This document shows positions 16,037-24,844 of a DNA stretch of 64,000 bases, in pieces; position 1 is the stretch's first letter, and every line of letters begins with the position of its first letter. The position numbers were made by a program, and so were the translations under genes. Source of the stretch: Flavobacterium panici (lineage in GTDB: Bacteria; Bacteroidota; Bacteroidia; Flavobacteriales; Flavobacteriaceae). The DNA lies in NCBI RefSeq assembly GCF_903819335.1, contig NZ_CAIJDE010000043.1, positions 186,001-250,000 on the forward strand, given 5' to 3'. The notes under the pieces are model-generated. The model was not told where the DNA came from. It ran no database searches and saw only the letters and a program-made list of their open reading frames with translations.

Positions 16037-16052
16037 TATACCGATTGGTATA
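16037..16052 (+). promoter_or_regulatory. TetR operator 2
   Basis: An exact copy of the 16-mer TATACCGATTGGTATA found at 15366-15381, 25 nt upstream of the thioesterase start and 38 nt after the tetR stop. It indicates that the thioesterase has its own TetR-controlled promoter or roadblock. Confidence 0.72.
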
Positions 16053-16077
16053 ATTACTAATTTTTAAAATTTAAATA

Positions 16078-16527
16078 ATGAAAACAAAAACAAGATTAGA
16101 AGTGTTGCAAGATCACATTGGCGGCGAATTTGTGCTTTCGCCTTCTCCATTTATGCTTTGGATGAAACCTATTGTTATCGTCGCAGAACCTGGAACGGTA
16201 ACTTTTAAATACCACATTAGAGAGGAAATGACGAACCCAATCAAATCTTTACACGGCGGAGTTACTGCGGCAATTGTAGATGATTGTATTGGTGCAACGT
16301 TATTTTCGCTTGACGAGGAACATTTTTATACCACAATAAACCTAAGTATTGATTACTTCTCTCCTGCGCATTCCGGAGACAATATCCTGGCGAAAACATC
16401 CATAATAAAAAAAGGAAAACAATTCGTAAATGCGCAATGCGAGATTTGGAATGAAACCGAAACAAGGCTGATTGCCAGAGGATATTCTAATCTTTTTAAA
16501 ACCAATGTAGTCAAAAAAGTTCTTTGA
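16078..16527 (+). CDS. PaaI-type hotdog-fold thioesterase
   Basis: A 149-residue hotdog-fold protein. The key block LHGGVTAAIVDDCIGATLFS near 60-80 is the PaaI family signature, with His and Gly at the start of the central helix and Asp72 as the likely catalytic acid. Then come TINLSIDYFSPAHSGD and a closing strand. It would hydrolyse a medium or aromatic acyl-CoA. The identical TetR operator links it to the preceding repressor, so the acyl-CoA or its parent compound may be the inducer. Confidence 0.9.
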   Translation: MKTKTRLEVLQDHIGGEFVLSPSPFMLWMKPIVIVAEPGTVTFKYHIREEMTNPIKSLHGGVTAAIVDDCIGATLFSLDEEHFYTTINLSIDYFSPAHSGDNILAKTSIIKKGKQFVNAQCEIWNETETRLIARGYSNLFKTNVVKKVL

Positions 16528-16891
16528 TATCGATTCACTTTTATAAGAAATGGCGTATAAAATGGAAATAATATAAAATATGTAAGAAATTATATAAAAA
16601 TTTAAAATATATAGGGTTTAAATTTGATTATAGTAAATTTCTTAAATATTTGATTTATCGTAACTAATAAGTAAGTATTTTTCTAGTTATAAAACTAGTT
16701 AGTTCAGCTTTTTTTTTACAATTTAAATAATTTACAATCATACTTTACTTTCCGTTTTTTATAAAAGTGAATTCTTAATCATGCAGTAGGAAAAAGCAGT
16801 TATTTGCTGCAGGCAGATATATAATTAAGGGTTTAGCATTACTTGAAATATAGTTTTCGACAGTATCTAATTTTTAACTAAACTAAAAATT
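16528..16891. other. AT-rich intergenic region
   Basis: No gene is visible in these 364 nt. A -7-like box TAAATTTG at 16619-16626 would give the downstream surface-protein gene a 5' leader of about 260 nt. I see no strong hairpin or repeat. Confidence 0.4.
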
Positions 16892-18700
16892 ATGAAAAAA
16901 TTTGCCTTATTAATTTATATCATTTCTATTCAAAGCTTTGGACAGATTTATGTTGGTGCAAGTACTCCCGTTTATGTAAAAAACCAGGTTCTTTACGTAG
17001 GACAGACGATAAACCTTGCCGCAAACTCAAATTTATATCTGCGTAATTTATCTCAGCTGGTTCAGGGTACAACAGGAACTTCGACTAATGTAGGAACCGG
17101 AATAATTTCTGTTTATCAGGAAGGAAGCGCAGATAATTTTGACTACAATTACTGGTGTTCTCCCGTAGGTGTAAACGTAGCTGCAACCGGAAACCGAAAT
17201 TTTGGTATTACTTTACTGAACAGGCCAACGACCTCAACGGCATCAACTGCTGCAACAATCCTTCCGTTAGCGAGTTATGACGGAATTGCAAATCCGCTTT
17301 CTATTGCTTCACGATGGATTTATAAATTGACCAATGCTAATAGTTATTCGCAATGGGTTCAGGTGGGAACTACCACTACACTAGCTCCCGGTGAAGGTTT
17401 CACCATGAAAGGAACCAGCGGAACTGATGCTGTAGATCCCGAAGGAACAGGTGCAAATAATCCCGGCGGAACTGGCGCTCAGCGTTATGATTTTAGAGGA
17501 AAACCCAATGACGGAAATATTACCGTTACTGTTGGTGCAAACAATGCTTCTACTTTAACCGGAAATCCGTATCCTTCTGCATTGCATTTAAACGCTTTTT
17601 TATTAGATCCTTTAAATAATGCCTGTACGGGAATTGCTTATTTCTGGGAACAGGATAAAACCACAAATTCACATTTAATTAAGGCTTACAGAGGCGGATA
17701 TGCCACTTATTCACCCGGAAGTTTAGGTTCAAACGGTATTTATGTTCCTGCCACTTTTAATAGTTATAATGGTGATGGTTCATTAAATACGGTTGGTACT
17801 TCGTCTGGGCTTATGCGTCAGCGTAAATACGCACCTATTGGACAGGGTTTTGTAATTAAAGGCGCTGCAAACGGAACCGTAACCTTTAGAAATTCGTATC
17901 GAATATTTTATAAAGAAGGTGCAGGTTTATCACAATTTGAAAAACCCGCAAGAGACAAAACCACCGATAAAACCGTAGAAACGGCTAAAACTGAAAAAGC
18001 CGAAGAATCAAATGATATTCCGCACATCAGGATAAATGCTATTATCAACAACGAATTTACCAGACAGCTGGCTCTTGCTTTTTTACCCGAAGCTACTGAC
18101 GGAGTTGACAGAGGGCTTGACGCCGTAAGCATGGACAATTTTCCCAGCGATACTTTCTTTTTGATGGAAGGAAAAAATTATATTATTACAGGTACTAATT
18201 TTGATATTACCAAACAAATTCCTTTAACCGTAAAGGCCGAAGCCAGCACTACCCTTAAATTTTATATTCCCGAAGTTATCAACTTTGACCCTGCGCAAAA
18301 TATATTTATATATGATGCTTCAGATGCATCGTATCATAATATTAAAACGGGGAATTATGAAGTTACCATTCCGGCAGGCGTATTCCCGGATCGTTTTAAA
18401 ATTACTTTCACAAACAAAACACTGGGTACAGATGAAAATACCAAAAGTAATTTTTTCATTATGCAGGACAATTCAAGCCGTTTATTAAAAGCTACAAATC
18501 CGGATTTTATTTCGTTTAAGTCATTTTATCTCTATGATATGGTGGGTAAAATGGTTCGGTATAAAGAGAACTTAGGGGTTGAAGAAAACTATAGTTTCTC
18601 TACTTCCGGCTTAAGTTCCGGAGTATATATTGCGACCTTCATAACTGCTGATAATGAAAAAATATCCCAAAAAGTAATTATTTCGAATGCAGGAAATTAA
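16892..18700 (+). CDS. Secreted surface protein with T9SS sorting domain
   Basis: A 602-residue protein with a signal peptide (about 1-17, IQSFGQ). The body contains long stretches rich in Thr, Gly, Asn and Ser and several GTGANNPGGTG-like runs, with an aromatic SGTSGLMRQRKYAPIGQGFVIKG segment typical of flavobacterial adhesin-like proteins. The last 80 residues (about 520-602) show the T9SS type A pattern: FKSFYLYDMVGKMV, GLSSGVYIATF and KISQKVIIS. It is therefore exported by T9SS and anchored at the surface. Its partner gene follows 41 nt downstream, so they probably form one transcript. Confidence 0.85.
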   Translation: MKKFALLIYIISIQSFGQIYVGASTPVYVKNQVLYVGQTINLAANSNLYLRNLSQLVQGTTGTSTNVGTGIISVYQEGSADNFDYNYWCSPVGVNVAATGNRNFGITLLNRPTTSTASTAATILPLASYDGIANPLSIASRWIYKLTNANSYSQWVQVGTTTTLAPGEGFTMKGTSGTDAVDPEGTGANNPGGTGAQRYDFRGKPNDGNITVTVGANNASTLTGNPYPSALHLNAFLLDPLNNACTGIAYFWEQDKTTNSHLIKAYRGGYATYSPGSLGSNGIYVPATFNSYNGDGSLNTVGTSSGLMRQRKYAPIGQGFVIKGAANGTVTFRNSYRIFYKEGAGLSQFEKPARDKTTDKTVETAKTEKAEESNDIPHIRINAIINNEFTRQLALAFLPEATDGVDRGLDAVSMDNFPSDTFFLMEGKNYIITGTNFDITKQIPLTVKAEASTTLKFYIPEVINFDPAQNIFIYDASDASYHNIKTGNYEVTIPAGVFPDRFKITFTNKTLGTDENTKSNFFIMQDNSSRLLKATNPDFISFKSFYLYDMVGKMVRYKENLGVEENYSFSTSGLSSGVYIATFITADNEKISQKVIISNAGN

Positions 18701-18741
18701 TAATGTTTTTATTGCCTTTCAACTATCTAAAACCTGAAATT

Positions 18742-20232
18742 ATGAAAAATACAGCCTCAAAAAACCACCAGACATTATTACTACTCGTTTTTATTTTTTT
18801 ATCCTTTATCGCAAATGCCCAGGTCGGAATTGGAACTACTACTCCTAATGCGAGTTCGGTATTAGATATTACCTCAACTACTCAGGGTATGCTGACTCCC
18901 AGAATGACAACTGCCCAAAGAACTGCCATAACAACACCTGCTGACGGATTAATTGTTTATGATACTGATTTAAAAGCTTTTTACTATTATTCTTCAGGTT
19001 CTACCTCATGGTTAGTGGTGAGCAGCGGTATAAATCCCAGATTAAATTTTAAACGTATTCGATCTACAGATAATTTAGCAACCGTTCTAGCCGCTGAACT
19101 TACTGCAGGCGGAGGAGCGAAATATCTTTTAAACTCAAATACATTGTATGAAATAAATGGTACTGTTACCTTCAACTTTCCTATAGAATTAAATAATGCT
19201 TATGTACACGGTTTAGATTCTAATGATGATATTATACTTAGAACAACAGGAAATATTTTTGAAGGCGCAACAGGAGGAAATATAAAAAATGTTACGCTTA
19301 GAGCAGCAACAGGTAGTGTTTTTAACCTTAGCGGAGCGGCAACTCAAAATTTAGTTTTTAGGGACTGTATCGTTGCCAATTCAGCAAGTGTAGGAACAAT
19401 ATCTGGTTTCGGGCTTGTATTTTTGAGTATTGTCAATTTTACGGGAAATACAACCGGAATAACCTATAACAATATTAATCAGCTGTTATTAAGCAATATG
19501 GGTTGGTTTGGTAATAATGCCGGGACTTACGAAAAACTAACCGGAACTTTTACATTAGTAGAAAAACAAGGTGGTTTTAGTCAGGTTGACGGAACTGCCG
19601 TAGGATTTGATGTCTCTACTACTGGACTTAGTATTACCGGAGATGCCATATTAGAATCTGTTGTTTTTACAGGCTCAAATACAACAGGATATGTAAAAGG
19701 CTATACTACAGGATCATATACAGGATATAATTTTAATAACAGTTGGAATGTTAGAGCTTCCGGAATTCCAACAGAAACAGATGCTAATGCTGTAGGCGAT
19801 CTTTCTATGGATTATGCTGTTGGGAGTGGACTTGGAGTTAGTTTTACAAATAACCTCAACCCAAGTAATATAGTAAAAGTAGGCTCTGGAACTCCTTCCA
19901 CCACCTATTCAAATTTATTTAGATTTTCAACTGATGCTGCAAATCGATTACGATATCAGGGAAAAAAGAAGAGAATCTTTCAAATTGGAGGATCTATTTC
20001 TTTCCAAGTGCCTGGAGCAGGAACCTACATTATCTATATCGCAAAAAACGGAACAGTAATAACCCAGTACAAAATTTATGGAAGAGGGCAAATACTTAAT
20101 GATATTGTGGTACTTCCCATAAACGCATCAGTAGAATTAGTAAATAATGATTATATTGAAGTTTTTGCACAACGTTATACAGGAGCTAATGGAGATATCG
20201 TCGTTCCCAATATGACACTTATAATTAAATAA
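18742..20232 (+). CDS. Secreted tail-fibre/trimeric-head-like surface protein
   Basis: A 496-residue protein started at MKNTASKNHQ, which gives a clean signal peptide ending FIANAQ; 13 extra upstream codons are in frame but unlikely. The mature N-terminus VGIGTTTPNASSVLDITSTTQGML and LIVYDTDLKAFYYYSSGS form the repeat found at the start of many Bacteroidota fibre-like proteins. The rest is rich in Thr, Gly and Asn with short strands suggesting a beta-helix (ATGGNIKNVTLRAATGS). Function is probably surface display or adhesion. Same strand as the T9SS protein 41 nt upstream. Confidence 0.75.
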   Translation: MKNTASKNHQTLLLLVFIFLSFIANAQVGIGTTTPNASSVLDITSTTQGMLTPRMTTAQRTAITTPADGLIVYDTDLKAFYYYSSGSTSWLVVSSGINPRLNFKRIRSTDNLATVLAAELTAGGGAKYLLNSNTLYEINGTVTFNFPIELNNAYVHGLDSNDDIILRTTGNIFEGATGGNIKNVTLRAATGSVFNLSGAATQNLVFRDCIVANSASVGTISGFGLVFLSIVNFTGNTTGITYNNINQLLLSNMGWFGNNAGTYEKLTGTFTLVEKQGGFSQVDGTAVGFDVSTTGLSITGDAILESVVFTGSNTTGYVKGYTTGSYTGYNFNNSWNVRASGIPTETDANAVGDLSMDYAVGSGLGVSFTNNLNPSNIVKVGSGTPSTTYSNLFRFSTDAANRLRYQGKKKRIFQIGGSISFQVPGAGTYIIYIAKNGTVITQYKIYGRGQILNDIVVLPINASVELVNNDYIEVFAQRYTGANGDIVVPNMTLIIK

Positions 20233-20257
20233 TTTACTCATTTGTATAAAAAATGTA

Positions 20258-20656
20258 GTCCCTACGGGACAATAATATCGGGTAATGCATTTTTTTTCTA
20301 CCGATCTGAAACTCCTAACGGAGTTTTTTTTCTGCAGCAAATTTCCAAACATTTTCTACCGACCAGAAATTCCTAACGGAGTTTTTAATTTTTAATATAT
20401 TTCTACTAAAGTAAACTCCTGGCGAAGTTTTTTAAAGTCTAATACATTTTCGACTAACATAAACTCCGCTAGGAGTTTTATATCGGTGGAAAAAAATACC
20501 AATCCCTGCAAAATTACCCCCTAGGGGCTATAGATTAGAAACTCCTAGCGGAGTTTTTTAATTTTTAATATATTTCTAATAACGTAAACTCCGCTAGGAG
20601 TTTTTGGTCGGTAGAAAAAAAAATATGGACCCCGGCAAAATTGTCCCCGTAGGGAC
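20258..20656. repeat. Array of REP-like palindromes
   Basis: Six 18-bp imperfect or perfect palindromes of the form AAACTCC-N4-GGAGTTT lie at 20309, 20367, 20413, 20461, 20539 and 20586. The ends are marked by GTCCCTACGGGAC (20258-20270) and its variant at 20643-20656. CTACCGA(C/T) or its complement flanks several of them, and a TTTTTAATTTTTAATATATTTCTA spacer occurs twice. The arrangement resembles REP elements. Nothing codes here. Confidence 0.85.
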
Positions 20657-20684
20657 AACTCATCACACATACAAATAAAATATT

Positions 20685-20722
20685 AAAAAAAAAGGCTGTC
20701 TCAAAAGTATGATCAGCCCCTT
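20685..20722 (-). terminator. Probable terminator of the DUF1254 gene
   Basis: On the minus strand GGCTG (20718-20714) and CAGCC (20698-20694) enclose a loop and are followed by nine T. The stem is short (5 bp), so the call is moderate. Confidence 0.5.
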
Positions 20723-20752
20723 TTATATAATTGATAATTAACCATTAAGAAT

Positions 20753-22234
20753 TCACAATTCCTCAAAATCCCCCGGTTTCCAGCTTCCGTTAAAAGCGGT
20801 GGTTTCCGGGCCGTAAATTCTAAAATAAGCAAACCAGCCTCTGTTAGGCAGTGTTTTTATCCATTGTCCTTCTTTTCCCTCAGGAGCTTTTGGACCAAAA
20901 TACAAATCAATACTCTTTCCTCCTATTTTATCTTTCAATTCAAATAAAGAGCGAAGAGCCGCTTTATTCTGATCTGTTATAACCTGACTTCTCGTAAGGG
21001 CATCATAAATAGTTACCGACCAAAAAAGCTTCGCAGGAACAGGCGTAGGAATCGTAATCTTGTATGTTTTTCCGCCATCGACGTATTTTCCTGTGCCGTC
21101 TTTAAGTCCAAGCCAGTATAACGACCCAGCACCTTCTTTTCTTCGAAACATTGAAGGAGAGGCTCCAATAGCCTGATAAAACCATGTTTCGCGACCATCA
21201 AGATCAACATAGTTTGGGGTATTGAAGTCTCCATCTTCAAATCTTAAGCCAACCCATTCCCATTTTCTGTCTTTCCATACTACTTTATCAGGACGGCGGT
21301 CGGCAAACGATTGTACCCTCATTTGTGCATTCGCTATTTTCGCCGCTTTTTCGAGTATTCCTTTCAAACGCGCATCGGGTTTAAAAGGTTTTCCTTTTAT
21401 AATACCCAATACGGCAAGTTCTCCGTAATAATTTCGATACCCATCATAAGCAGGTTCACGCTGAATTACATCATTTAGCGCTTCCCAGTATTTAATATTA
21501 TTTTCCCATGCAACAGGTGTTGTATTCTGAGGTTTATCTGTAAGTTCAAGCCAAGTTGGTTCTTTCCAGTCGGCTCCTTTGTTTAACGGATATACTTTTA
21601 CCGTTTTAATGCGTTCCATAGCCGCTTTTACATCACCGCCTACAGGAAGCGAACGTATTCCCACGGTAAGATTGTTTGAGGAAGATTTCCATACATAATA
21701 ACCAGAACCCGGAACAGAGCCTTTATAAGCAGGCGGAAGTAATAAATGTTTCCCTCCATTTCCTGCATCAGGCCCCGGAATCCCCATATCGGCAACCCAT
21801 CGCTGGTTTACGTCCATAGCAACCACAATAAGCGGTCCTTTAGGAACTTCAATAATCATTGGCCCTTTTGACAAATCAATTGGAATTGGACCATACGGAG
21901 TATCAGAGTTTAATGTAAAACCTATTTGTCCCGGTTTGGTATCTAATGTTCCAAATGAACTGTTTGGGATGATTTTAATCGTGTCGTTTCCTTTTACCAA
22001 ACCTTCACCCGAAACTGTTGGATAGAAAAATTTATACGCTTGTATTGCCCTGTTTAAATCAGCATCATCGTATGCTTTTTGTATTGTTTTTTCGGTTGGA
22101 TATCCTCCAACAAATTCATAACCGTCTGAACTTGAATCTGACGAGTTATTGTCTAAAACTGAAGTATCAGATTCTTTTTTACAGCTGCTTAAAACAAGAA
22201 GAAGCAGACTAAAATATAGAAATAGCTTTTTCAT
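20753..22234 (-). CDS. DUF1254/DUF1214 domain lipoprotein
   Basis: A 493-residue protein with a lipoprotein signal (VLSSC, Cys18). The N-terminal half matches DUF1254 (TPYGPIPIDLSKGPMIIEVP, DVNQRWVADMGIPG) and the C-terminal third matches DUF1214 (PTPVPAKLFWSVTIYD, RSQVITDQNKAALRSL, DLYFGPKAPEGKE, GWFAYFRIYGPE). Such proteins are common in Gram-negatives but have no firm function. It begins 17 nt after the arylsulfatase gene, so the two are one operon. A role in sulfatase substrate handling is possible but unproved. Confidence 0.9.
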   Translation of the reverse strand: MKKLFLYFSLLLLVLSSCKKESDTSVLDNNSSDSSSDGYEFVGGYPTEKTIQKAYDDADLNRAIQAYKFFYPTVSGEGLVKGNDTIKIIPNSSFGTLDTKPGQIGFTLNSDTPYGPIPIDLSKGPMIIEVPKGPLIVVAMDVNQRWVADMGIPGPDAGNGGKHLLLPPAYKGSVPGSGYYVWKSSSNNLTVGIRSLPVGGDVKAAMERIKTVKVYPLNKGADWKEPTWLELTDKPQNTTPVAWENNIKYWEALNDVIQREPAYDGYRNYYGELAVLGIIKGKPFKPDARLKGILEKAAKIANAQMRVQSFADRRPDKVVWKDRKWEWVGLRFEDGDFNTPNYVDLDGRETWFYQAIGASPSMFRRKEGAGSLYWLGLKDGTGKYVDGGKTYKITIPTPVPAKLFWSVTIYDALTRSQVITDQNKAALRSLFELKDKIGGKSIDLYFGPKAPEGKEGQWIKTLPNRGWFAYFRIYGPETTAFNGSWKPGDFEEL

Positions 22235-22251
22235 AAAAAATGGTTTTATAG

Positions 22252-24684
22252 TTATTTCGCTTTCGCGGATTTTCCTGTTTTTGAGCCTTTGTTTTCACTC
22301 AGGTTATACGTTACTTTTTCAATTTTTCCGGTAAATTCAAAAGGGAGTTTATAATTAAAATCAACCGGAGAACCGGCATCCATTCCCACATCTAAACCTT
22401 CATTAAGGGATATTTGAATAGGTATTGTTCTTTCCAGATGTTCTTCTCCTACTTTTTTGCCATTAACAAGCAGTGTAACTGTTGCGCCTTTTCCTCTTTC
22501 TTCCCCTTTGCCTTCGTATTTAAAATCAACAACCAGTTTTACTTTTCCTTTTGGCAATACTTCATTTCCTGTAACTGTAGGACGTTCCAAAGCCAGATTA
22601 TTGTAAACAAAACTTGGCTTACCATTTTGTACATAAAGTCCGTATCCGCCCACTAAACCTCCGTGTGTTACAATCATTCCTTCTGCTCCATTATCTGGAA
22701 CATCAATATCGGCGGTAATTGACCATGATTTATTAAGGATTCTTGGAGCGGCTTCATTTGGTAAACCCACTTGTCCGGAATAATAAGTAAAAGTATTGGT
22801 GTCTCCGGCCAGCGTTGGTCTTCCCATTAATTCTCCGTTCAGTCTTTCAACAGCACGCCAGTCCAGCGGAAGTACATTGTATTTAGCGGCTTCAACCCAC
22901 CATAAATCTTGCATTTCTCTTAATTTCTGCGGATTTTTTGCTGCTAAATCATTGGCCTGACTAAAATCTTCATCGACTTTATAAAGCTCCCATTTTTGTT
23001 TATCGGGATCAAAGGCGCCACGATTTGGATTCCACGGTGCAAATGATAATGCCGAAGCCATCCAGCCATTGTGATAAATACCTCTGTTTACAGCCAGTTC
23101 AAAATATTGGGTTGTATGTTTTTCTTTTGCTTTGGCATCATTAAAAGTATAAGCAAAACTAATTCCTTCAATAGGCTTTTGAGTAATACCATTTACAACT
23201 TCAGGTGGTGTAATACCAATGACATCATAAAGCGTTGGTACAACATCAATGGTATGTGTAAACTGGCTTCTTAAACCTCCTTTGTCTTTAATTTTGGCAG
23301 GCCATGAAATAATCATAGGGTTTCGTGTTCCTCCAAAATGACTTGCAACTTGTTTTGTCCATTGAAAAGGCGTATCCATTGCCCACGCCCATTCTGCCGT
23401 AAAATGATTAAAATGTTTTGGTCCGCCTAATTCGTCTATCACTTTAAGGTTATCCTGCCATTTTTCGGGAATTCCGTTAAAAAATAAATTTTCATTTACA
23501 GAACCTTCAATTCCGCCTTCGGCACTGGCGCCGTTATCTCCGGCAATGTAAATGATAATGGTATTATCTGCATCCGGCAATTGTTTTACAGCATTGACCA
23601 CTCTTCCCATTTCATAATCACAATGTGAACCGTATGCCGCAAATACTTCCATCATTCTGGCATACAAACGTTTTTGATCAGCATTGAGTGAACTCCATGC
23701 AGGCAGACTTTCTGGTCTTGGAGTAAGTTTTGCATCTGGCGGAATAACACCCAGTTTTTTCTGTCTTTCAAAAGTCTGCTCTCTGTAAGCATCCCAGCCC
23801 ATATCAAATCTACCTTTGAACTTGTCTATCCAGTCCTGCGGAGCATGATGCGGTGAATGTGCCGCGCCCGGAGCAACGTATAAAAAATAAGGTTTATCTG
23901 GCGCGATCGATTTTACTTTCCGAACCCACGCAATAGCATGGTCGGCAAGATCAACTGTCATGTGATAATTTGGATCTTTAGAAACCGGAACAAGATTTCG
24001 GTTTTCAAACAAAACCGGATTCCAATGGTTCATATCTCCAGAATTAAATCCATAAAAATATTCGAAGCCTAATCCGTTTGCCCAGCGGTCAAATGGTCCA
24101 GCTTCACTGGTTTCCCAAGCGGGTGTATTGTGATTTTTACCAATCCATGCCGTCATGTAACCATTTTGACGTAAAACTTCGGCAATGGTTGCTGCATTTT
24201 TGGGTAGTATACAAACTGCGCCGTCATAACCCGTAGCTGCTTCTGTAATTCCGGAAAAAGAAACTGAGTGATGGTTTCGTCCTGTTATTAAGGCTGCACG
24301 CGTTGGACTGCAAAGCGCTGTAGTATGAAATTTATTGTAACGAATTCCTTCTGCTGCCAGTTTATCCATTGTTGGCGAAGGTACGCCGCCGCCAAAAGTA
24401 CTAAACTGTCCAAATCCCGAATCATCTAATAAAATGAGCACCACGTTTGGTGCGCCTTTTGGAGCTTTTACAGGCTGAGGAAATTGCGGCGGATCTGAAT
24501 CCAGATAGGTTCTGCCCACATATCCTGAAAAATGAAAATCAGGTTGCGGCAAAACTTTTGGAGTTCCTGGTTTTTCATTTTCCTGGCTAAAAGTAACCTG
24601 TGTACCAATAATTACAAATAATAGAAGTATTGCTTTATTTTTTATGAAAATTAAAGCAGCATTTAAAATCTCGTTTGTTTTCAT
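22252..24684 (-). CDS. Arylsulfatase (S1 family), exported
   Basis: An 810-residue sulfatase with an N-terminal signal (about 1-33, TFSQ). The metal Asp pair is at 87-88 (LDDSGFG) and the formylglycine site is Cys125 in CSPTR, followed by GRNHHS. The C-terminal 200 residues form a LamG/concanavalin-like domain (WSITADIDVPDNGAEGMIV ...). It cleaves sulfate esters from aryl or carbohydrate substrates. It needs a formylglycine-generating or anSME enzyme, not present in the window. The DUF1254 lipoprotein follows in the same operon. A perfect 34-bp palindrome lies 56 nt upstream. Confidence 0.93.
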   Translation of the reverse strand: MKTNEILNAALIFIKNKAILLLFVIIGTQVTFSQENEKPGTPKVLPQPDFHFSGYVGRTYLDSDPPQFPQPVKAPKGAPNVVLILLDDSGFGQFSTFGGGVPSPTMDKLAAEGIRYNKFHTTALCSPTRAALITGRNHHSVSFSGITEAATGYDGAVCILPKNAATIAEVLRQNGYMTAWIGKNHNTPAWETSEAGPFDRWANGLGFEYFYGFNSGDMNHWNPVLFENRNLVPVSKDPNYHMTVDLADHAIAWVRKVKSIAPDKPYFLYVAPGAAHSPHHAPQDWIDKFKGRFDMGWDAYREQTFERQKKLGVIPPDAKLTPRPESLPAWSSLNADQKRLYARMMEVFAAYGSHCDYEMGRVVNAVKQLPDADNTIIIYIAGDNGASAEGGIEGSVNENLFFNGIPEKWQDNLKVIDELGGPKHFNHFTAEWAWAMDTPFQWTKQVASHFGGTRNPMIISWPAKIKDKGGLRSQFTHTIDVVPTLYDVIGITPPEVVNGITQKPIEGISFAYTFNDAKAKEKHTTQYFELAVNRGIYHNGWMASALSFAPWNPNRGAFDPDKQKWELYKVDEDFSQANDLAAKNPQKLREMQDLWWVEAAKYNVLPLDWRAVERLNGELMGRPTLAGDTNTFTYYSGQVGLPNEAAPRILNKSWSITADIDVPDNGAEGMIVTHGGLVGGYGLYVQNGKPSFVYNNLALERPTVTGNEVLPKGKVKLVVDFKYEGKGEERGKGATVTLLVNGKKVGEEHLERTIPIQISLNEGLDVGMDAGSPVDFNYKLPFEFTGKIEKVTYNLSENKGSKTGKSAKAK

Positions 24685-24740
24685 GATTTGTGGTTTTAAG
24701 GGACAACTAAGTTACAACTTACTAAGAGCCAAAATCTTAC

Positions 24741-24774
24741 AAATAGGTTTCAAATTATAATTTGAAACCTATTT
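24741..24774. promoter_or_regulatory. Perfect 34-bp palindrome upstream of the sulfatase operon
   Basis: The 16-nt arms AAATAGGTTTCAAATT and AATTTGAAACCTATTT with AT between them make an unbroken palindrome, 56 nt before the sulfatase ATG and 20 nt past the catalase terminator. It may be an operator; a hairpin without a following T run makes a terminator unlikely. Confidence 0.5.
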
Positions 24775-24793
24775 GCTCTGATTCCACAAAAAA

Positions 24794-24819
24794 AAACCAT
24801 TCAAATTAATGAATGGTTT
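24794..24819 (-). terminator. Rho-independent terminator of the catalase gene
   Basis: A stem AAACCATTCA / TGAATGGTTT with a 6-nt loop, followed on the minus strand by a long T run, 25 nt after the catalase stop. Confidence 0.85.
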
Positions 24820-24844
24820 CAGTATATTTTATATAAACAATTTG

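Noticed and set aside
20309..20656. Reading the AAACTCC palindromes as terminators
   Set aside because: They occur six times in 300 nt with conserved flanks and T runs on only some; a repeat array explains them better.
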